Shown here: positions 44,065 to 51,719 of the stretch, one piece after another
Numbering within the stretch: position 1 is the first letter of the stretch
Layout of the letters: every line of letters starts with the position of its first letter
Assembly (NCBI GenBank): GCA_003583745.1
Contig: QXPY01000009.1
Coordinates: forward strand, 62,001 to 126,000
Reading direction: 5' to 3'
DNA length: 64,000 bases
From: Rhodocyclales bacterium GT-UBC
GTDB taxonomy: Bacteria > Pseudomonadota > Gammaproteobacteria > Burkholderiales > Rhodocyclaceae
The notes under the pieces: model-generated
What the model was told of the DNA's origin: nothing
Seen by the model: the letters and a program-made list of their open reading frames with translations, nothing else
Database searches by the model: none
Position numbers and translations under genes: made by a program

Positions 44065-44571
44065 TCAGTGTTTTTCTTTCGGGAATGCGGTGACGTTTTT
44101 TGCGCCAGCCAGACGTAACTGCTCAAGCAGAAGAGCTTTCTCATCACGTAGATTTTGGGCTTCGGTAACAGCCTTTTCTTTCTCTGCCAGGGCTTCCATA
44201 AGGTCGAGTTCGGTCTTGACGTGGCTATCTTGCAGTGCGAGATAGCGTTCTTTCCAGTCTTCGGCACGCTCGGCGTAGGTCCGCCTGACGCGCTCACGCC
44301 CCACAGTCTCTTTTTTCTTTAGGGTGATCAGCCATAAGTCGACCTTTTTGCCCAATTTCTTCTGCTTTGGGCTGAATAAGGTCGTGATGCCGATGCCCGC
44401 CCGTCGTGCTACCTCGTTTTTGCTGACCGCGCCGCCATTCATAGGATAGATGCCATCGTTGGCATTCATCTCTGCCTCGATAGTATCCATAGCCGTCCTG
44501 ATCTTTTGCTCAATTTCTACAGATCGTACTGCACCGCGCTGGAGGGCTGCTTCTACATACTTGTCGCTCAT
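44065..44571 (-). CDS. ginD: GinD-like small accessory protein of the integrase operon
   Basis: 168 residues. The middle has a helix-turn-helix-like segment (SKNEVARRAGIGITTLFSPK) and the C-terminal half is a charged coiled coil (ALAEKEKAVTEAQNLRDEKA). Its start overlaps the stop of the third recombinase gene by four bases. In GInt islands the fourth gene of ginABCD is a small putative DNA-binding protein required with the three integrases for excision and integration. Position and build fit that; the name is by analogy. Confidence 0.75.
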   Translation of the reverse strand: MSDKYVEAALQRGAVRSVEIEQKIRTAMDTIEAEMNANDGIYPMNGGAVSKNEVARRAGIGITTLFSPKQKKLGKKVDLWLITLKKKETVGRERVRRTYAERAEDWKERYLALQDSHVKTELDLMEALAEKEKAVTEAQNLRDEKALLLEQLRLAGAKNVTAFPKEKH

Positions 44572-46673
44572 GCTACTGCCCCCCTAAGCGCAGATAGATC
44601 TGGGTGATCGTTAAACTCGGCTTGGATGTCCTCGAATCGCAGCAGTTCTTCCTCAAGTTGCTGGAGCTTATCAGCGACCAGAAGCAGATGATTTTCGGCC
44701 AGCGCGCGTATCCCATCCTCAAGCAAGATGGGAATGATTTTTCGAACATCTCGCCTGGCTGTCTTTTCTTCGATTCGATTAACGCACGTCGAGTCGCAGG
44801 TGCAGAGTCCTGCCTCTTTGGACTCCTTCAGGCACAGTACCCCTGGAAGGGTTTGGCGGAAATATTGACCATTGCCAGTTAGGATAACCGAGAGTTCGTA
44901 GGCCGAATCGGCGTCCCATTGCTTGCCCTTCTGATGAAGCTCCTCCTCGCGCTTCTTGACCATCTCAGTCAGAATCGGGGCGCCACCACCACCGTAGCCC
45001 CCGTGTTTTTGTTCATCGGGAGCGTGCAGGGACATGTGAATATCCTCAATCAAGTCCTGGCAGCGCATGATGCGTAATTCTCGCGCCACCTGGTTGATCT
45101 CCACCTGAAGTGCCTTGTCGGTCAGGATGTAATGCAAAGTCATCGCGATGTCTTTGTGCCCGAAAAGCTTCATCAACACACTGGGACTATTGACGATAGC
45201 TAGTCCCGCTAGACGTGCGATTGTCTTCCGGAACCGGTGAGGATGCAGATTTTTGCCGCCTGGTTTTGGTGAAAGTCCGATGCGCATTGCGAGCATCTGT
45301 AAGGCTGAGCCAAAGGTATTGAGTGCCACTTCAGGATCGGTTGATCCCGCAAGACCCATCGATGCCCACAAATGATCGCCTTCAGCGGTCAGTATGTCTT
45401 CGTCTGACTCGCCCTTTGTGATACGAGCGATCTGCTCCCAAGCTGAAACCAGACGCGACTGCTGAGCCAATGCCTGTACAAGCACTTCAGGCGCTGGCCA
45501 CTCGTGGTCTGTTCCGGCCAAATTTGCGCTTAGCTTGTAAGTTTTGCCGTTGGCATACGGCTTCCCGTCTCGTGCCCATTCGGTGCAGCCACGAGTTAAT
45601 GAATCAATTTCGCTAATTCGGCCAGCCATTGCCAGTAAAGCGACCCAGAGATGGGCGGCCTGTAAGCTCGTGGCCAATACTTTAACGTGTTCCCAGATGC
45701 TCGGTGGCCACGCATATGGATCTGTTCCTAGGCGGCCTAACCCAATCTTGAACTTAAATGGGGGCGCGATGATTGGCTGTCCAGTGTCATCAGTCCAGGT
45801 AGTCTCGCTAAAGTAGCGGCCTAAGCGTGAACGCATGACCATGTAGGGATTTTTGTCAGGGCCAAATTGGATGCCACTGAACAGTTCCGGAATGGCCTCA
45901 AAGAGATGAATAAGATTTGGCCCTAGGTCTTGAATTAGCCATAAAACTCTCGGTCCCATCTCAGCCAAGTAGTCGTCAGGAATCGGGGGGAAAGGCGTCG
46001 GGGTGTATTGGGGCTGACGAGGGATTGCTTGGCCTTTGGGACTGGTTGTTTGAGCGATATTAGGTTTTGGAGGTGCGTCATTCCATAGCCCGCGATCCAC
46101 TAGCCTCCGCATTCGATTAACTTCTGGTGTAATCCTTAGGTCGGTGCTTAAATGGCGAATACATTCGGGGGTTAGGAGACTTGTCAGTCCTTCGTTATTG
46201 TTATCCTGCTCGTTGAGTTTGCATTGAATGCTTTGAGCGAGCATTCGAGGCGCTGTTGTATAGGCAATGTTGCCAATCGTGGTGGCATCAAGAGGGCGGC
46301 GATTGGCTGTCGGCTCTAAACGCAGGAGCAGTGCATAGCGAGTTATCCAAAGCACGCCCTCGTCGAGTAAGGCATTTAGTGCAGTTGACGGTCTGATGTC
46401 CTTGGGAAGAAAGTCTGTCAGACGCTTTCGAAGGTCTACACAGCGTTGGGAAGAATTCCAATTGCGACGTCCTACAAGAGATGGCGGCGTTTCCCAAAAA
46501 CCAAACCTGTCACCGTGGCCGAGCAGTTTTTGACATTGGGCTGCTCTTTCTGGGTCAAGGTATTGCAACGACTCTGCAGGAAAGAGAAGGCGCGCTTCAT
46601 CGTGGCCCTTGTCCGTGTCCGATGTGCTGGGAGCCGTACGCAACGTTTTTGTATTTCCTGTTCCTTCAGTCAC
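44568..46673 (-). CDS. ginC: GinC-like large tyrosine recombinase
   Basis: 701 residues. The C-terminal half has recombinase motifs: MAGRISEI (Arg I, about residue 350), HPHRFRKTIARL (HxxR, about 480) and LFGHKDIAMTLHYI (His plus likely nucleophilic Tyr, about 505-517). The N-terminal half is long and unlike common integrases. A cysteine-rich patch (LCTCDSTCVNRI) lies near the C-terminus and may bind metal. It overlaps both neighbours by four bases, as expected for an obligatory multi-subunit recombination machine. Confidence 0.82.
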   Translation of the reverse strand: MTEGTGNTKTLRTAPSTSDTDKGHDEARLLFPAESLQYLDPERAAQCQKLLGHGDRFGFWETPPSLVGRRNWNSSQRCVDLRKRLTDFLPKDIRPSTALNALLDEGVLWITRYALLLRLEPTANRRPLDATTIGNIAYTTAPRMLAQSIQCKLNEQDNNNEGLTSLLTPECIRHLSTDLRITPEVNRMRRLVDRGLWNDAPPKPNIAQTTSPKGQAIPRQPQYTPTPFPPIPDDYLAEMGPRVLWLIQDLGPNLIHLFEAIPELFSGIQFGPDKNPYMVMRSRLGRYFSETTWTDDTGQPIIAPPFKFKIGLGRLGTDPYAWPPSIWEHVKVLATSLQAAHLWVALLAMAGRISEIDSLTRGCTEWARDGKPYANGKTYKLSANLAGTDHEWPAPEVLVQALAQQSRLVSAWEQIARITKGESDEDILTAEGDHLWASMGLAGSTDPEVALNTFGSALQMLAMRIGLSPKPGGKNLHPHRFRKTIARLAGLAIVNSPSVLMKLFGHKDIAMTLHYILTDKALQVEINQVARELRIMRCQDLIEDIHMSLHAPDEQKHGGYGGGGAPILTEMVKKREEELHQKGKQWDADSAYELSVILTGNGQYFRQTLPGVLCLKESKEAGLCTCDSTCVNRIEEKTARRDVRKIIPILLEDGIRALAENHLLLVADKLQQLEEELLRFEDIQAEFNDHPDLSALRGAVA

Positions 46674-48718
46674 GTAATGCCCCTTTCATTACTTACCAGG
46701 TTTAATCCTGGCACATGGTGTGATCCATCGGAAATTGCCTGAGCCCAACGTAGGCGCTCTGCCCGTACGGCATCAGCGGGAAACAGCCTGAGAACGTCTT
46801 GACCATTTTTGAATTCGTCAGGGAACTGTGATTTGAACCAATCCCCCGCAGGCGTGGCACCTTTTATAGCTTCCAACTCTTCCATACGCATGGCGATGCC
46901 CGGAAGTGACTCTGGAAGAATGACTGCGTGCTCCTTGCATAGAAGGCAACGCTGCCGGCTACAAATCCGCGAGATGCTAGATTCAGGCTGCATGCTTTTT
47001 GGCGGATTAAACGGGTCTTTGCATGCCACCCCTACTCGACTACGTTCAAGTGCACGGTAGTCAGTTAAGCGTTGTTCCATTTCGTCGGTAACTTTCCCGT
47101 AACGCTGGAGATGGGCAAGGATCGTGATGTCGATGCGCCCTTGACCAAGCTCTGCAAATAGGTGGTCGAGAAATGTTCTCACTTCCTCGTCACGTTCCGA
47201 ATTTAGAATGTTGTTGCTGGTATACCGCACTGAAGTGTCTAGACGAGCATGGTTGAGGGCGCGCTTGACTGCAAGAATGTTTCCGCTGCTGATGCGCCAA
47301 ACGTACAAGGCAAAAATGTCCCTGAAGTCCGATGCCGTCACTGATGGGATAGTGGGCTCGCCACGTGCAATACGTTCACGATTGAGTCGATCAAGTAATA
47401 TCTCTAGGTAGGTGGAGCGTTTCCCATTCAGATTGAGAACGTTGGTCGTGCGTTGATTGAGCCAACCAATGTCGCCACCTGTCTCGACGTAGAGCCACAC
47501 GCAGCGGCATCCCTCTTCGAGGCGCTGTACTTTGGCCAACTCGGTAACTTGATCGTCTAGCGAAGCGCCCTGTTGTATTAGATTCAGGTAATGCGCGCGC
47601 TGCTCCTCAAGATTGGTCACCAACTGTTTACGTAACGAAGCGGTACGCTCAAGCCACGCTTTAATGATGTACCCGGGGCCTGACGTGCTTTTCCAAAGAC
47701 CGCTAACGAACTGTTCCGTCCCCCCCGCTCTCGCTTTATTTCCTATTAATTGGTATTGGTTCGGATTTTTCGGGTGAGTACGGAGAAATTCCTCAGAGGC
47801 GTCAAGGGAATACAAAACGGCCGGATTCCAGCCTGTATTAGCAAGGCACAGGTGGAACGCTATATCAGCCTCCATTCGATCCGCGAAGGTGAGCGTTCGT
47901 AACGTAGTAAGATTTAATCGAGCGGCTTCCGTACTCTTGTAACCACTTGCAGTTGCTATCTGATCGCGAGATGGCAGGGCCATATCGGTAGCGCATTGCG
48001 CTTTACTGAGAACTTTCCAATGCTTGACGAGATTGACGTCTTCTTTGGTTTTCGGCTCAAAACCAGGGGCACGGACACGGTCTGTCTGGGACCAGCGTCG
48101 TCTAACAGCTTCCCAGTCTTGCTTGAGTGCGATCCGAATCAATTTGACTTGATCTTCTGGCGGCAGGTGTCGAATAGGCTCTGGATTTTCAGGTCTTGGC
48201 CAGTACAGGACCGGTGCTCGAAGGGCTGTAAGTGTCGCATTCACGATCTTTGTGAAGCAGCAAAACACATCAAGTCGCATGCCGCGGCGATGTGCATAAT
48301 CACAATGCATGCGTGTTAAGCTGCGAGCGTCTTCGACGCGATCCATGGATTTTCCGACGTCTGCAGCATCCTTCTCAACCGCATCCAACAGACGCCACCA
48401 CATTCGTAACGAGTTGGTATAGCCTCGCGCAGAGCCTTTGGTAAGGCCCTTGCAAGTGGCTTGAATAGCTGGCGCTAACTGGCGAATCAACGCAGGGCGG
48501 CCACTAAAAGGGCCTGCCCATCGCTGGTTTCCAGGTGGCTCCAATTCTCCTTCGGCAAAAACGGTAAGATCAATCAATGCGTTGTCTGTCTCATGTAGCG
48601 TCCAGAACTTGAGAGGATCTTCATGATCAGGGGGCGGCGGTAACTCTGGGGATGCCAAGACGACGCCCGCATGTTCCTTCAGGTGATCTTTTACGATTTT
48701 ACGAATGCTCATTAACAC
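46670..48718 (-). CDS. ginB: GinB-like large tyrosine recombinase-related protein
   Basis: 682 residues. The recombinase core is diverged: ASDFRDIFALYVWRI stands in for the HxxR box with His replaced (about residue 461), followed by LNHARLDTSVRYTSN with His and a candidate Tyr (about 488-500). A CRICSRQRCLLCKEHA-like cysteine cluster (SISRICSRQRCLLCKEHAV) lies near the C-terminus. It overlaps ginA by seven bases and ginC by four. Because one box is altered, it may be partly structural. Name assigned by operon position. Confidence 0.78.
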   Translation of the reverse strand: MLMSIRKIVKDHLKEHAGVVLASPELPPPPDHEDPLKFWTLHETDNALIDLTVFAEGELEPPGNQRWAGPFSGRPALIRQLAPAIQATCKGLTKGSARGYTNSLRMWWRLLDAVEKDAADVGKSMDRVEDARSLTRMHCDYAHRRGMRLDVFCCFTKIVNATLTALRAPVLYWPRPENPEPIRHLPPEDQVKLIRIALKQDWEAVRRRWSQTDRVRAPGFEPKTKEDVNLVKHWKVLSKAQCATDMALPSRDQIATASGYKSTEAARLNLTTLRTLTFADRMEADIAFHLCLANTGWNPAVLYSLDASEEFLRTHPKNPNQYQLIGNKARAGGTEQFVSGLWKSTSGPGYIIKAWLERTASLRKQLVTNLEEQRAHYLNLIQQGASLDDQVTELAKVQRLEEGCRCVWLYVETGGDIGWLNQRTTNVLNLNGKRSTYLEILLDRLNRERIARGEPTIPSVTASDFRDIFALYVWRISSGNILAVKRALNHARLDTSVRYTSNNILNSERDEEVRTFLDHLFAELGQGRIDITILAHLQRYGKVTDEMEQRLTDYRALERSRVGVACKDPFNPPKSMQPESSISRICSRQRCLLCKEHAVILPESLPGIAMRMEELEAIKGATPAGDWFKSQFPDEFKNGQDVLRLFPADAVRAERLRWAQAISDGSHHVPGLNLVSNERGIT

Positions 48719-50088
48719 TCAACCTCATCACCGTTGTTCTCAAGCTCGTCTACCAAGTTCTGATGCAAGTTGAGATTGATGTTTAGTTTGTCTGAAAGCC
48801 ATTGGAGATAAATCAGCGTGGTATCAGGTGATTTATGCCTGAGCTGTGGCTGAATCTCCAGTTCAATGACACTTTGGGCATTCATTTGTAGTGCTTGAAG
48901 GGTGGTTTTATCGACCTCGGTACGTAAAGCAAGCTCCAGCAATTTGCGTTGCGCCTCCATGCGGCGCCAGAGCAGTGAACAGGCCCAGAAATCCCGGGCT
49001 AAATGTGGACACCAGCCTTTGGGGCGCTCGACGCTGCGCCATGTTTCATAAATCTTCGCGCCGGTGAATTGCCGACCAGTGAGCGGGTCTAGAAACAGAT
49101 TGACAGTCTCGCTGCGGATCATTCGTTGCTCGGCTAACGTACGTCCTTTTTGAATTGCTATCGTTAAAGCATTTGCGCGGTCAATCTTGCGGTATTCGTG
49201 AAGTTTGAGAGCCAAAGGCATTGGCATTCGAATTACACCTACTGGCCCAATCTTGGTGCCGTGATCGCGTCCGTATTCCTTACCTTTCACGCCATATTTA
49301 ATTTTCACCAATACCGCTTGGTTTTCTGGTGCTGCCTCAGGATTTGGCACTATCCAGTCAGATTTCTTTAGCGGCAGCGAGTCAACTCGCAGACAAGCTG
49401 CTTCTTCCCGGCGAAGTGCTGTTTCTAAAATCGTCTCGCAGATTAAACCTTCGGTAGTGCCAGTAATTGGCTTTGCATAGACTCGGGATAGCCAGGCATT
49501 AATTTCTGACTCGGAAGGAAATCCTAGTCTCCGTTTGGGTTCACGCAGCTTGCCCTCTCTCACTTCAACATGCCTCAGTTCATGTCCGACTGAACTGAAA
49601 GCACTGTGGGCAATGTGAGTGCGTGTAATCTTTGGGACCGTAAATTCAGCCCGAAGTCCTTTGTCCGCCGCCCAGGTTGCGAAGTCAATCGCAGTTTCAA
49701 TCCGCTGGTTGATCGTGTTTTCCGATAGGCGCCGATTGTTTGCAGACCATATGCCTTTCAGCATCTCCTGCTGATAGCGGCCAATTAGGTCGCAGGAGTA
49801 TTCGACCATCAAGGGATCAAGTCCCCTGCGGTCGCACCATTCGAGGAAATTTGCAAGTCGGTCAGCATAGTTCTTCATGCTTATTGCCGTTGGTGGTATT
49901 GGGAGTTGCACCTTTCCTCGATGCTTGGGGTCCCAGTACCCTAAGCCTCGATCAATTAGGAACTGCGATCCAACTCGGTGGTAGCCAGGGCGAGAATCAA
50001 AAATGCAAGGCAAATGTGCCACCTTTGCATAGCCGGCTTCGGCAAGGAAGGCGGTAGTTGGATATACAACCTTGTAGCAGTAGTTCAT
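48712..50088 (-). CDS. ginA: GinA-like tyrosine recombinase, first gene of the integrase operon
   Basis: 458 residues with an N-terminal core-binding-like domain (SMKNYADRLANFLEWCDRRG) and a catalytic domain: ETALRREEAACLRV (Arg I, about 219), PHLARDFWACSL (HxxR, about 361) and QLRHKSPDTTLIYLQWL (His and Tyr, about 416-426). It starts 78 bases inside the right end of the island, so its promoter lies next to the attachment site and could be remodelled when the element circularises. It is the lead gene of four overlapping genes. Confidence 0.85.
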   Translation of the reverse strand: MNYCYKVVYPTTAFLAEAGYAKVAHLPCIFDSRPGYHRVGSQFLIDRGLGYWDPKHRGKVQLPIPPTAISMKNYADRLANFLEWCDRRGLDPLMVEYSCDLIGRYQQEMLKGIWSANNRRLSENTINQRIETAIDFATWAADKGLRAEFTVPKITRTHIAHSAFSSVGHELRHVEVREGKLREPKRRLGFPSESEINAWLSRVYAKPITGTTEGLICETILETALRREEAACLRVDSLPLKKSDWIVPNPEAAPENQAVLVKIKYGVKGKEYGRDHGTKIGPVGVIRMPMPLALKLHEYRKIDRANALTIAIQKGRTLAEQRMIRSETVNLFLDPLTGRQFTGAKIYETWRSVERPKGWCPHLARDFWACSLLWRRMEAQRKLLELALRTEVDKTTLQALQMNAQSVIELEIQPQLRHKSPDTTLIYLQWLSDKLNINLNLHQNLVDELENNGDEVEC

Positions 50089-50135
50089 ATAGTGGAGCCA
50101 ATATCACGTATAAGTTTGATGGTATCCAAAAAATT

Positions 50136-50438
50136 TTACATGTAGTGTTTTTCTGTTAAACGTATATAAATGCAGCCGTGCTCGCAGCCTCGATAGGGGT
50201 TGAGCGATTGCTCGAAACTCAGGTCAGGGGAGTCGTTGCGGCTGAGAATCGACTTTGCCTCATCAATGTGCAATCGCGTCGCCGGGTGCGGCGCCATCTC
50301 GGCTGTCCAGCCGTCATCAACGGCCTGCCGGATTTCGCGGCTGAACCTGTGCGGCACGTTGTTCATCGCGCCGCGCCCCTTGATGGGCCGTGGCGGAAGC
50401 TCCGGCGATGGTGCGAGGTCGATATCTTCCATAGTCAT
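50136..50438 (-). pseudogene. Radical SAM protein (PA0069 family), N-terminal part, cut off by the island
   Basis: From the ATG at 50438: MTMEDIDLAPSPELPPRPIK, then FEQSLNPYRGCEHGCIY, i.e. the first two cysteines of the CxxxCxxC cluster motif. The chromosome-derived sequence ends at 50167, and the frame then runs nine codons into the island (IRLTEKHYM) to a stop at 50136. The third cysteine and the rest of the barrel are at 16325-17163. Rejoined, the protein would be about 368 residues, normal for the family. As it stands it cannot bind the iron-sulfur cluster. Confidence 0.92.
50167..50170. other. Right attachment core (attR) of the island
   Basis: TAAA matching 17160-17163. The uninterrupted site reads GCATAACAG-TAAA-TGCAGCC on the plus strand, lying in the codons for the Cys-Ile-Tyr-Cys part of the radical SAM cluster motif. 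Confidence 0.75.
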
Positions 50439-50483
50439 CCGGTAGAATGCCGGTTTTTCAGTACATTTTGAATGGGGCTGGCC

Positions 50484-51563
50484 ATGACGCCGCAAAGCAA
50501 ACCGAATACCGACGACATCCGTATCAAGGAAATCAAGGAGCTGGTGCCGCCGGCCCACGTTTTTCGTGAGTATCCGGTTTCCAATCGTGCCGCCCAGACC
50601 ACTTATGTCGCCCGGCAGGCCATCCATCGCATCCTGCACGGTGCGGATGACCGGCTGCTGGTGGTCATCGGTCCCTGTTCGATCCATGACTACGACGCCG
50701 CCATGGATTACGCCCGCAAACTGACCAAGGAAGCGGAAAAGCACAAGGACGACCTGGTGGTGCTGATGCGCGTTTATTTCGAGAAGCCGCGCACCACCGT
50801 GGGCTGGAAGGGGTTGATCAATGATCCGCGCCTGGACAATACCTTCCGCATCAACGAGGGGATCCGTCTGGCCCGCAAGATCCTGCTCGAAATCAACGAG
50901 ATGGATCTGCCCTGCGCGACCGAGTTTCTCGATACCATCACGCCTCAATACACCGCAGACCTGATTGCCTGGGGCGCCATCGGAGCCCGGACGACCGAGT
51001 CGCAAGTGCATCGCGAACTGGCTTCCGGATTGTCTTGCCCGGTCGGCTTCAAGAACGGTACCGATGGCAATATGCGTATCGCCGTCGATGCCATTCGTTC
51101 GGCCAATTCGCCGCACCATTTCCTGTCGGTGACCAAGTCCGGCCATACGGCTATCGTATCGACGGTCGGCAATGAGGATTGCCACGTCATTCTGCGGGGC
51201 GGCAAGGAGCCGAACTACGATGCGGCGAGCGTTGAGGCGGCCTGTTCCGAAATTGCCAAGGCTGGCTTGGCGGCCCGTCTGATGGTCGATTTCTCCCATG
51301 GCAACAGTCGCAAGCAGTACAAGTTGCAAATGGAGGTCAGCGACTCGGTTGCCGCCCAGTTGGCGGCAGGCGAGGAGCGGATTGTCGGCGTCATGGTCGA
51401 GTCGCATCTGGTCGAAGGCCGGCAGGACCTCTCGCCCGAAAAGCCGCTGACCTATGGTCAGAGCATTACCGATGCCTGCATCAATTGGGATGACAGCCTG
51501 ACGGTGCTGGAGCAATTGGCGGCCGCTGTGCGCGCTCGTCGCGTCGCCGAGGCGGCGGCCTGA
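50484..51563 (+). CDS. aroG: 3-deoxy-7-phosphoheptulonate synthase (DAHP synthase)
   Basis: 359 residues of the class I DAHP synthase family: VVIGPCSIHD near residue 60, VLMRVYFEKPRTTVGWKGLI, GARTTESQVHRELASGLSCP, VGFKNGTDG, and DFSHGNSRKQ near the metal site. It condenses PEP and erythrose-4-phosphate in the first step of aromatic amino acid synthesis. The N-terminal extension typical of feedback-regulated AroF/G/H is present; which amino acid inhibits it cannot be told. The ATG at 50484 follows GGGGCTGG. It is divergent from the interrupted radical SAM gene across 45 bases. Confidence 0.95.
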   Translation: MTPQSKPNTDDIRIKEIKELVPPAHVFREYPVSNRAAQTTYVARQAIHRILHGADDRLLVVIGPCSIHDYDAAMDYARKLTKEAEKHKDDLVVLMRVYFEKPRTTVGWKGLINDPRLDNTFRINEGIRLARKILLEINEMDLPCATEFLDTITPQYTADLIAWGAIGARTTESQVHRELASGLSCPVGFKNGTDGNMRIAVDAIRSANSPHHFLSVTKSGHTAIVSTVGNEDCHVILRGGKEPNYDAASVEAACSEIAKAGLAARLMVDFSHGNSRKQYKLQMEVSDSVAAQLAAGEERIVGVMVESHLVEGRQDLSPEKPLTYGQSITDACINWDDSLTVLEQLAAAVRARRVAEAAA

Positions 51564-51586
51564 TTCGTTGTCCCGCTCCGGTAGCC

Positions 51587-51622
51587 AGGGCCTGGTCGTG
51601 ATACGGCCAGGCCCTTTGTCTT
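51587..51622 (+). terminator. Rho-independent terminator of aroG
   Basis: AGGGCCTGG (51587-51595) pairs with CCAGGCCCT (51607-51615), 9 bp with an 11-base loop, followed by TTGTCTT. Confidence 0.8.
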
Positions 51623-51719
51623 GATGGTTGCCGCTCGGCGCATTTGGTAGCAACATGGAACTGGCTCCTCGCCTGCGCGATGGGCCGCCCTTTTGGACGC
51701 GTATTAAAGCAAGGACAGC

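Larger units (their letters stand above)
17160..50166. mobile_element. 33-kb GInt-type genomic island carrying metal-resistance cargo
   Basis: The boundaries are defined by the split radical SAM gene. Chromosomal sequence stops at a TAAA on the left (17160-17163) and resumes at a TAAA on the right (50167-50170). Fusing the flanks at this core gives GCIYCYARP in frame, i.e. the intact iron-sulfur motif. The right end carries a ginABCD-like operon reading inward, the left end is a short AT-rich non-coding tail, and the middle is cargo, which is the tripartite organisation reported for GInts. Base composition is lower in GC than both flanks. The exact base of crossover within TAAA cannot be fixed from the sequence. 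Confidence 0.9.

Noticed and set aside
50157..50165. TAAACGTAT as the right attachment core instead of 50167-50170
   Set aside because: It resembles 17160-17170, but joining there gives GCIYIRLL and breaks the cysteine motif, whereas 50167-50170 restores it.
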